DNA of 64,000 nucleotides from Apostichopus japonicus (taxonomy: Eukaryota > Echinodermata > Holothuroidea > Aspidochirotida > Stichopodidae), in assembly GCF_037975245.1 (NCBI RefSeq), contig NC_092565.1:15715499-15779498 (forward strand), read 5' to 3'. Below are positions 14,301 through 23,900 of the stretch, piece by piece; position 1 is the first letter of the stretch, and every line of letters starts with the position of its first letter. The notes under the pieces are model-generated. The model ran no database searches. It saw only the letters and a list, made by a program, of their open reading frames with translations, and was not told the origin of the DNA. The position numbers were made by a program, and so were the translations under genes.

Positions 14301-17300
14301 ATCGCGCCTTTTCATGAAGTTTTCAACAGATTTTTGTTTCTCTTTTCAGTTCATCGGTTACTGTTACAGAGACTTTTGAAGCAAATATTTCTTCGTTAAT
14401 TGCGTAGCCCCTACTGTAATAGCGTAGGCATTGTATGGCAGTTATAAGCCTAATATTACTACAATTTTTAAAAAGTTTAACTTACAAAATATGCGATATT
14501 ATGAAACAAACAACGTTTGGCAAAGCTCCATTTCTAGACTGCCTAACAATGAATAGCTTGCACTATACTACAACTACGGTAGGCTACATTTTCCAAGGTA
14601 CCTTACTGTGAGCTCTTCCCCTGTCTAACACCTGTTTGTTAACAGTTTTTGGCATGTTGCCAAGGAACGTTTCATGGTCTAGAATTAATAAGGTCAGTCA
14701 GTAAAGGTTCGGTTAAGTTATGTGAATTATTATCTTAGACGTTTAAGAAAAGTAGGTAAAATATGATCCCCGTATTAACAGTTAGGTAAGTAAAACAGCC
14801 AACTGACTCCTCCGCATGAACAAAACAATCTATTCCCCATGATACATGAAAGTAAACCTTGTAATCACATGTTAATGGCCACTCTGCATGATTAACTAAA
14901 TGCTTAATATTGTTCCATGTTCTTGTAGAAAACGTCAACTTCGCAATATACAATTAGTTGTGTTTTTGTAGTTAGGTGAGATCCGTAACCGACGAGGTGG
15001 TTAGGCTATTGGCTATACACTTAACTATGGTAGGATATTATTTTCTCCGTAATTTTGGAAATTCTAGAAAATACTTTCCCCCCCCCCCCCGCTTAACACC
15101 AGATGTGTTCTTACGTTTTATTCATAAATGGGTGTACTAGTGTCTTGTTTACATGACATTGTAACATTTAGCACGATATGCCAGTTTCGCGTGAATTATT
15201 CGAAAGTGTTTTGCTCGATCTTTCGTAATATTTGAAGGTGTACCAGTTTACCTTTCGTACACAATTGGTAATTTCTCTATTGATTTTCAGAGTGTTTTTC
15301 TCTATACAATCAAGTGAATACGTTGTGCATTGAGTATAAACTTATCACGAATGCAAGAAAACGATGCAGGGATTTCCAGCAGACAAATGTTTTCTTTGTG
15401 GGATTACTGAGTCAGTTGAATGGAATCCCGCACCTTAGAGGGAACACTGAACTGAAGTCAACTTCATATGAAAGAAAACGTTTACTACTTCAATACAATA
15501 TAAATTTGAAAGGATTAGATTCAGACTCGTCACGTTGTCGAACGGGGTAACAATAGGCGCTTCACGGGTCACTTACCACTTGGTAATCCCTTCAGTCGTA
15601 CCGCCGATTTTAAAAATCTTTTGTATGGATGCGTGATAAAGTTTGCAATTGTTACGTGATTTTCGGCAAGCAGATGTTGCGGTCTATTTCGGGAACAAAG
15701 TGATGTGAAGACGCGCCGTTGCGACTGCGTAATTGGCATTACAAAAACGGTTAAACTTATACGATGTAGGCGGACGTTTATCCGGCCGTTCGGTCGGTTA
15801 ACTGGTTAACCGTTTAACCGTTACAGCCCTAATAAAGAACTATGTTTTAGAAGGTATTGTCATAGGGTACATGGCTTACCAGAAACACTCAATGAATGCA
15901 GTGACAGTACCATCCATTTTGCAAAACATAACATGGATATTTTCCTTTCAAGAACAGATTATAAGTACTATACAATCACAAGGCATCACACCAAGAGCAA
16001 GAGACACCCTATCAAACCCAGTGACATAATTTTTTTTAAAAACCCAGCCCTATTCTTTCATTTTGAAGTTAACCTCTTACAATGCTACCTTTTATAGGCC
16101 AGGGTTACCTTCAAAGACATGGCAAGGTTCTTAAACAAAGGCTCCATTCTTGAACAACGTTCTTGTTCTTGGAGATATGACATAGCAGAGAGAGCTAAGC
16201 CTCTTGACTGAAAGATTTTAATCACAGACAGTTATAATAAACAATGACACATTATCTTATTATAAAGGGTAGGCTTTCACTTGTTACCTTTCCCCTGAGT
16301 CTGAGTATTCAGAGATTTGATATGACCATTGTGCTATATACTGTATTATTTTCTTTTTTAGTGATTCCTCACTGATTAATTGTTGAAATGTTAATTTGAA
16401 TTTCACTAAACTTGGATATGCCTACCCAAGAATACCCATGCAACATTTACTGTCACTCAAATATATGACATTCATAAAGCAATTATTTGTAGTGTAGGCC
16501 TAGGCCCTAAATGAGAAGCCGATGCATGGCATGATACTAGGCATAGTAGTATAGTCAGTATTGCGAAGTTCGGAACACTGCGAAGTTCGGACACCCTAAG
16601 AAATACACAATTTCACCTTGACAACCTACAGGAAGAGCCATATTCCACCAAAAAGTACGAAGCTACAGTTATTTTCTCTCCAAAATGACCCGTGTGCAAG
16701 AAAGTACTTACATATTTGTCAATAAAATGACGGAGATCTATGAAGTCTGTTATAATTACTGAAAGAGCAACTGCGCCACCAATTTTATCACCAGCGCCAC
16801 ACTGTGGGTTGCGTGTCCGAACTTCGCAATACTCTAGCAAAGAAATACCAGTTCCACAATCACGAAAAATCTTCTTGGAATACAACGTGAAAACAGTTTG
16901 CAGGAAAGAAAGTTTGGCCGTGTATTGCAATATACAGTAACACAATTCTTCCACCATATGAAGTATATTTTCCGGTGATTTATACCAGAAGATTTAGTTT
17001 TGGGGTGTTTTATGGCTTAGGTGTCCGAACTTCGAAGTGACCATGCTAGTACTTATTCCCAGTTCTTGCTATTAAACTTAGTTAAACGTTTGGCCTAAAT
17101 TAGTGACATTTGAGTTGACGGGCAACCTACTGTACGCTAGTTGCAGGCCATTCGCAAAAGCGACTTTCACAAAGCCTAGCATAAGGCTACGTCTAGCGTA
17201 CCCTCTTCTCCAAATGAGTATATATACAGTTACATGCACATAATTGTCTGACAATCACGATGGATTCGTACTCCAAAACAATAATCAATTGCCTGCACAT

Positions 17301-17433
17301 TGAGCCTAACTTAGGCCTAGGAATAGCTCCGTGGCAGGCATTCATTCCAACTCAATCTCAGTAATATCGAGATGCGCGAAACAACCTTACTTGCGATCTC
17401 TTTCCTAATGAGCGATGAACTAGGCTCTGCCAT
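8938..17433 (-). CDS. DEK_C and SWIB/MDM2 domain protein (UAF30/spp27-like)
   Basis: This is a complete nine-exon gene for a 249-residue protein. Coding exons, in order on the minus strand, are 17433-17391, 13316-13226, 13024-12871, 12425-12366, 11835-11691, 11039-10981, 10485-10426, 9594-9540 and 9020-8938 (TAG). They total 750 bp, keep frame and have GT-AG borders. The start ATG sits in a good context (ACATGG). Residues 7-60 form a DEK_C-type helical domain (ILKDADLSSLSSKKVRKLLE...). An acidic stretch follows (DADEDEDERQEEE, about 66-78), then a basic Lys-rich linker at about 130-163. At 119-129 is DEELARRLQEE, similar to a ubiquitin-binding MIU helix. Residues 168-243 form a SWIB domain: LSPELAEIMGTEKMSRSEVV, then the helix KRMWQIVKE, DPKNKQFHICDDQLLKVFG and MMKYLKRHI. 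The DEK_C plus SWIB order is that of the yeast RNA polymerase I upstream activating factor subunit UAF30/spp27. A nuclear chromatin or transcription role is inferred from the family. Intron 1 holds a hAT-type element. Confidence 0.88.
11182..11358. repeat. Two (AT)n microsatellites
   Basis: Alternating TA tracts at about 11182-11208 and 11292-11358 are separated by about 80 bp of unique sequence. They lie in intron 5 of the SWIB gene. Confidence 0.9.
14022..15831. mobile_element. Non-autonomous hAT-type element, 1.8 kb
   Basis: The element begins TAGGGCTGT and ends ACAGCCCTA. Both ends continue into long terminal inverted repeats rich in GGTTAACCGTT motifs (14022-14095 and 15775-15831). It is flanked by a perfect 8-bp duplication, ATAAAGAA, at 14014-14021 and 15832-15839. 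Short TIRs with an 8-bp target duplication are diagnostic of the hAT superfamily. I see no transposase: no BED zinc finger and no hAT C-terminal dimerisation block. The only sizeable frame (15314-15550) is unrecognised. It sits in intron 1 of the SWIB gene, 700 bp from exon 2. The intact duplication suggests a fairly recent insertion. Confidence 0.88.
16557..17039. repeat. Overlapping inverted repeats, MITE-like
   Basis: The motif GCGAAGTTCGGACAC occurs, with variants, in two direct copies at the left (16561 and 16580). Its inverse occurs at 16813-16833 and 17016-17039. This gives two interlocked inverted pairs: 16557-16577 with 16813-16833, and 16576-16600 with 17016-17039. No transposase is visible and I could not assign a target duplication. 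Open frames on both strands inside it are probably by-products. Confidence 0.6.
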
Positions 17434-17584
17434 GTTCAGTTATTGTTTATCTTCAATTCCGGGCTTCTTGTTAACCTTCGACACGAGTGATTTCAAGAAT
17501 TCCGAAAAAAAATAGGGGGAAAATATTATAATGTTGTCCCATGTAACATTTGTTCGCACTCCGCCGTATCACAGAAACATACTT

Positions 17585-17715
17585 ATGGAACGCCAAAAGT
17601 ATGGAACGCCAAAAGGACTAAAGGTGGCGTTGCTACCCTAAATAGGAGGTGCTACTACCCTAAACTCGAGGTACTACTACCCTAAGCAGGATGTGCTACT
17701 ACTCCTAAGAGAAGA
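17585..17715. repeat. Short degenerate tandem repeats
   Basis: TATGGAACGCCAAAAG occurs twice near 17585-17615. It is followed by three or four degenerate copies of GGTGCTACTACCCTAA. It lies about 150 bp upstream of the SWIB start codon, so it may be within the promoter region. Confidence 0.6.
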
Positions 17716-17747
17716 TGTTGCTGTAAAAGCTGACGCTTCTACTATGC

Positions 17748-18370
17748 TGACTTTATTTGTCAGGTTTCCTGATCTCCTTTTCTTCATATTGTCTGTCTCA
17801 TCTTCATTGGAAAATGAACATCCAATAAGCATTCTACCAATAGTTGCAGATACAAAACGAATTTAGCTTGAAATATCGAAGTCTTCGTTTTTCGATCTTC
17901 GTTTTCGAGATTTGCAGTATAGGCAAATCTCGAAAAGGAAGACCGAATAACGAAGACTTGCAATAATAATCATTTAAAACAGATACAATCGTCATGAAAC
18001 TCTCCAAGTAGATCATATAAGGTTTAATGGCCGTGTCAGCCCTAGGGACGGGTGAGTGGGGATTATGAAACAAGTAGTTCGTGGTAAGGAGCATTGCATT
18101 AAAGCTTATGGGCATCCGTACAACTGTGATCTATTCCGGCTTTTTCAAAATTAAGGCCACCATTGACTTTATTTGTCAGGGTTCCTGATCTCTTTCTCTT
18201 CATATTGTCTGTCTCATTTTCTTTGGAAAATAAACATCTAATAAGCATTTTACCAATAGGTTCAGATACAAAACGAAGTTAGCTTGAAATATCGAAGTCT
18301 TCTTTATTCGGTCTTCCTTTTCGAAAACGAAGATCGAAAACGAAGACTTCGTCCCTAGGGCTGACACGGC
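17748..18370. repeat. Duplicated repeat with foldback core and 21-bp inverted ends
   Basis: A block of about 140 bp beginning TGACTTTATTTGTCAGG occurs twice in the same direction (17748-17890 and 18164-18303). Each copy is followed by a palindromic core of GAAGTCTTCG/TTTTCG motifs. In the second copy the core reads as the reverse complement of the first. The second copy is enclosed by a perfect 21-bp inverted repeat at 18030-18050 and 18350-18370 (GCCGTGTCAGCCCTAGGG plus ACG). I see no clear target duplication. Probably MITE-derived. Confidence 0.65.
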
Positions 18371-18639
18371 GGACCGCACATGACACTAACCATTTTGACC
18401 TTCCCGATGTCCAATTTTGATGAATTTTGCACCGTTCGATTTGTCCTGTCGAGTTCTACAACATATATCTTCTTTTGAGGTTTTTCGACACTATTTTGTT
18501 TGGCTCGATTGTAAATTCGGCCTTACATGCATGCTATTATGCAAAAATATGCAAATTTTTACGATTTCTACCGACTTGTACGGAACGGCATAAACTTGTA
18601 CGTTTCCTAAAGGGGGTCCTTTTCCTCATTGTGAATGAT

Positions 18640-19620
18640 ACCGAACCTTTTTGGCTAGGCCTATTATGAATAACGAAGCTTTTTGTCTATTATGGATTAC
18701 GAACCCTTTGCTCTATAATGAATATCGAACCCTTCGTCCTATTATGAATAACGAGCCTTTTTCACCATTTATCTTGGTATCCTGTTTAGTGACAATTTAT
18801 CTTTCTCTACTCATATTGATAAGATTTGCTCTAGGACCAGCAGAACCCTTGGCTTCCTTAATATGAATTTGCGCTCTTGCCTACCAGAATTACGTGAATT
18901 GGCCTATATGTCTATGTGTCGTTCTACTCTTGAATATGCAGCTCAGATTTGGGACCCTTATAAGGTCTCAAACCAAGATAAAATAGAAAAACTTCAAAGG
19001 AAGGCAGCACGCTTTGTACTCGTGATTTCCGTAGGCAATCCAGCGCGCGCGTCACTGAGATCTTGAAGAGGCTTTGAAATGGGAACCCCTCACAGAAAGA
19101 AGGAAAAGGGCCAGACTTATGCTCTTTTACCAAATTATTAATGGCCTAATTGCAGTCCCAAACGAGACTAATCCCTTCTTGAAACCAGGGAGGCGTGGCC
19201 GCTATACACAAATTCCACATAATCATCGTGCTTTTCAGTATAGTTTCTATCCTAGGACTATAAAAGACTGGAATACACAATCCTCGGCCGTTAAAGAGTG
19301 CCCTAGTCTTGAGGTGTTTAAGACAAGATTGCCCATCGCATTATTATTAGCACTGCTGAGCTGCGCAGCAACATCCTCGTTGTGATACCCGAGAGGGGTT
19401 TTAACGAGTATCTAACAGAAGCAGAAGCAGAATGAATATCGAACCCTTTTACCAATTATGAACAACGAACCTTTTTTTTCATTATGAATAACGAACCTTA
19501 TGAACAAGGAACCTTCTTGCTCATTATGAATAACAAACCTTTATGAACAATGAAGCTTATGGATGATGACCCTTATGAACAATGAACCTTATGAATATAG
19601 AACCTTATGAATATCGGGCT
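18640..19620. repeat. Degenerate tandem array split by a LINE
   Basis: Imperfect copies of a roughly 21-bp unit, TATTATGAATAACGAACCTT, lie on both sides of the LINE fragment (about 18640-18765 and 19430-19620). The array was probably continuous before the LINE inserted. Confidence 0.7.
18795..19435 (+). pseudogene. 5'-truncated, frameshifted non-LTR retrotransposon (CR1/L2-like)
   Basis: Conceptual pieces match the C-terminal part of a LINE reverse transcriptase: SRTSRTLGFL, CRSTLEYAAQIWDPY, KIEKLQRKAARFVL, then the tail WEPLTERRKRARL, FYQIINGL and FYPRTIKDWN. The order (LGFL, LEYA.iWdPy, lQrrAaRfv, then R...l.lfY.i..g and prtI.dWN) is typical of CR1, L2 and related clades. At least two frame changes, near 19020 and 19075, and a stop break the reading frame. 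The 5' catalytic part is missing. The 3' end is a short CAGAAG microsatellite at about 19415-19430, as in L2/CR1 elements. It is a dead fragment. Confidence 0.8.
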
Positions 19621-20099
19621 GTCACCCACTGTGGTGTACCTTGTAATTGTCATATATTGTATCCGTAAAAAAATTAACAGAAAACGACACATTGTTTTAA
19701 GGGGCATCTTGTTTGTAAGTTCATGTGAAGGCTTCGACTCTTGGATTCCCAGACAGGGGTCTACCTCTGGACCTAGTAAATGATTTGACGTGTGACTCGA
19801 CCTGAGTTGACTTGACTTGAGCCTTGACCCAAGAGTGACTCGTTAGTCGTTGCAACTGCTGGTTGGACAATTATATAGTGTATTGTTTAGACACTAACTA
19901 CAGCCTACCAGGAGCAATCTCCTAGTTTCCTGACTGTTCCATCGGCAACTTTTCTCTTTCTCATGAATCCAAATATTTGCTCTCTTTATATTTACTCTAA
20001 ATCGATCACTGATCTTGTGAGCAAAGCTGGCTTTTCTTCGCAAGTTCTCACCTTGGGAAAAATCTACGGTTACCGATTAATTGTGTATTTCCTTTCACA

Positions 20100-20310
20100 A
20101 TGTATATATTCCTTTTGTATGTATGTATGTATGTATTCCTTTGTATGTATTCCTTTCACATTATGTATGTATGTATTCCTTTCATACATACATACATACA
20201 TCCTTTCATACATAAATACATCCATACATACAATGTATGTATTCCTTTCACAATGTATATATTCACGTGATAAAACAAATAAATCAAATCAAATCAAATT
20301 GAACTTCAAC
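20100..20310. repeat. Simple repeats (ATGT/ACAT, TCAAA)
   Basis: Runs of GTATGTAT alternate with ATTCCTTT and then appear in reverse complement (ATACATACATACAT), making an inverted arrangement. They end in AAATCAAATCAAATCAAA at about 20280-20300. This could be the 3' tail of a degraded retroelement, but no coding part is recognisable. Confidence 0.6.
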
Positions 20311-20915
20311 ATCCAGGGGCGGGATTTTAAGAAAGGAGAGATTTAGTCCTGAGGTCGTCGAATCCGTCTCCCATGTAGGGGGTCTGCGGTTGTGTTAATA
20401 AATACTTTTTTTGTGTGGGGTTGGAAAGAGAAGGGGCCCCTCCCTCCTGGTTTGGCGCCTGCAATCATTGTCTATTTCTTGACGTAAGGTTTACATCAAT
20501 CATGGAGTTGTTTTGGAACATAACAAATCCTTGCATCAACTAGGCGGTGTGAAGCGTTATAGTTCCCGTAGTATAACTGAGCACCCGCCGCTATGCAGCT
20601 GTTCTGTGTATTGCACACCTAGAAATTGATAAGGATTGCACACCAGAAGTATGTAGTTCTGTATTATCCACAGCACACTCAGTGTGCGTTAATATGTTGT
20701 CTACGTGAGCTCTTGTAGCCTTCTCAACTTACTAAATGGAAACAATTTTGACAATAAGAAATGCCATATAGTTATTGCAGTGTGAAGTAATTCTGACAAA
20801 GTTACAACATTCAAGAAGGTTGTGAAGGCGATGTTCTGTTGATACCCTGAGAAGTTGTAAAAATCGAAGTGAGCCTCTTGACTGTCGATATTATTGTGTC
20901 ATTACAACATACACA

Positions 20916-23900
20916 ATGCAATCTACAGACCAAACGACAGGCGATTACCCGGCCTTTAGGTTAAACCAGCCAAGGTTTGATCAGGTAAATTATGATTTGG
21001 AAGTTTACTTCAATTTGAAGGCTCGCCTTTAGCTGCTCTCAAAGTAGCTCTGCCTACGCCTTCTAAGCTTATCGGTACAATTTTTAGTATATAGGCCTAG
21101 TATTAGTAAAAAAAATATAGTAGTGACTAGTGGGCCTAGGCTAATACTGAATATAAATGTACAAAGTAGGCTATAGATGTATTTAGGCCTAGGCCTTATC
21201 ATGATTTTTCACTTTGCCCCGTATGCATATCAGCACCCTATTGTGGGCCCCAAATGTTTCTCTCATTTTGCTGTGCCACCCCCCCCCCCCCCCTACTTCC
21301 AAATCTGTGGTGATGCCATTTTACCACTTTTCACATATCCTACACTATTTGGTTTTTATTTCCAGGGGACATTTCTCGGACGCTATAGACATTTCTTGGA
21401 CATTATTGATCCTCGAACCCTTTTCACAACAAAGGTAATTCTGGATCCAATTATTTTATGGAGTGTAGTAATATGTCTCTCATAAGTCCTAGCTAAAAGG
21501 TGTGAAGACTCGCGCATAAAGAAACGTCTCATGCCGGTAATCTGACCTAGTTTCAAATGAGGTGTAACAGAAGTGTTAGACCCCGCCATCGTTCCCAGAA
21601 AATACACACGCAGCTTGCTACCATAGGTAATTAGACACTAGTGTACAGTCAGTACATGCAGCTGTGGTCAATACCCACAGCACACTGTACAAACGATACA
21701 GCGATATGGACATCTCACGTACAGCTAAAGATAATAATGTATCATGTTTCATGACTGTCTGCATTTTGTATCGACAAGCAAAAACGTCACTGGCAAGCAA
21801 CGGAAAGTTAACTTTTACAGAGTGCGGCACGCGGTTTGGGGCGAGTCTTCAATGCCTTAACTTTAAGTGGTTGCTCAGATAGCAACCTGAGTCCTGGTTA
21901 TAGAAATGTTGAGATGAAAAGCAAGGAGGAACAAACAAAAGTGTTGGCTACGTACCCCATCTTAGCTAGATAAAAGTATTGTAAAGGAAGCATTAACAGA
22001 TCTATCACTTCCTTCTACTTGACTGTGCATGACTACCAAGAAGATGATAATCATTTTCACATGCATAGGAAGAGATGAAAGAGGGATTGGCAAAGGTGGG
22101 GAGGGGATGGGGGGGGTTTGAGGGGAAGGAGTAATAAAGTTGAAAAAAATAATGATAAATGGATAGATATTATTATATATCCTTTGATATGAAGTATTCT
22201 TGTAGGAAAATATATTTATGTGTGTATGCCTATTGGTAGAATCAGCAAGTTTGTTATTTTTTTAGCGATTAGTCAAGGTACCAGGAACCAAGAATTAATC
22301 TCCTTTTTGATGGTTGAAGAAACTATTCATAAAATGATTTTCCATATTTTCCTGAATATATATTTTTAGAAACAATTGGAGGATGCAATTAAACTTCTGG
22401 ATGACTTCAAATCTGGAACAAGATCAGAAAATGTCTCTAACAAGGAACTATGGGAAGCTCAGAAGATAAAGCAGGTAAGAAAAGTAATTGGTACTTATAA
22501 TGTCAAGATACATTGCTTATCAACAACTGTATTTGTCGCCCTCTATACCTCCCCCCCCCCAACGTCTGCCATCCTTAGTGCAAAGGCTGACAAGTAAAAG
22601 TTACGGCATTTGTCTGAGAATTTCTAACAAAACTTTATGGTGTGGATTATGGATGGTGGATGTAGATGGTGATGGCATGTGTGTGTATGTGACACTTGCT
22701 TATAAACATGGTAACTCAAATAGGTAATTGTGGATTTACTTCATACTTGGTATTTGGATCTGTCTTATTAAGTACAATAATGCTATTGTTTTCTATGAAG
22801 AATTCAGTGGTCATTTGGGGTCAAGGTCAAATCAGAAACTTTAAATAAACAAAGAAAGTACATCTTTGTTGAACTGCATACTTGGTATGCAGATTCGGCT
22901 TGTTGAGTACAAGAACCCTATTGAAATTGATGGAGGTCAAAGGTAATTTGCGGTCAACATTTTATCTCGTTAAAGCGATCTTGTAAACACGATAACACAA
23001 GAAGTACTGTACATCTTTCTTGAACTTCATACGTAGTATGTACTGTAGATCTATCTTGATGAGTGCAAGAATCCTATTGAAATTAGTAGAGGTCAAAGGT
23101 TACATGAGGTCAACAGGCAACAAAGTCTGAAAAACCGTTTGCAAATGATAACTCCAAATCAATGCTACAATTAATCTGTGAATTCTAGGATGCTATGATT
23201 GTCTCTTGGTGGCAAGGAATCATAAAGCTAACTGGCTTTCTGATTATTATTGAAGGTTTTCTTATTAGGTATTTAGACAGAGAGAGAGAGAGATAGAGAT
23301 GGGGAGATAGATGTTTAGTTGCAGTATGTATGATTTCAAGAATAGCTAAACATGCATAGCATAGTACAGAAAACCACTTTGAACGGTCTTCGTCTTCGTT
23401 TTCGTTACGGTGACACATCCGCAAAAAGGAACAATATCTCACCACACACACGTTAAGAGAGTAATTAGTTAAATCTGACCCGAGATATGCTGACAGGATT
23501 CACAGAACCACTGGAACTACTAATGAGGTCTGAAGGCAGACTATTCCAATCCGGTCTTGCAGCATTACATGTAAATACCTAAATGGAAATGCTTGTTCCA
23601 ACTGGTTGATGTTGCACAGTATATTACTGGTTTTAGTAAGCACGATTCAGTTAATTGGTTGTTTCTATGAAAGTGGAGAAGATAATTGCTTGTGAATTTT
23701 GGATCTACAAGAGCTGCTGGACTTGAGGCAACATGGTATTGAGGCAACATGAGTAATTAGTCTTTCAGCTTGATTTACTATTCTGTTGGTTCAATTCCCC
23801 TCCCAAAACTCTAAAATGTAGGAAACCATACTACATGTTCTATGTACACTGCAGTAGTAGGACATAGTTTGTGTGATAGTTTGACCATATAAAATATTTA

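Larger units (their letters stand above)
17434..20915. other. Intergenic region between divergent SWIB and SFXN5 genes
   Basis: The two genes are head to head with 3.5 kb between their start codons, so promoters for both must lie here. I see no clear TATA box placed against a known start site. The space is filled largely by repeats: a short TACTACCCTAA tandem (about 17585-17715), paired repeats at 17748-18370, a LINE fragment in a tandem array (18640-19620) and simple repeats (20100-20310). Confidence 0.6.
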
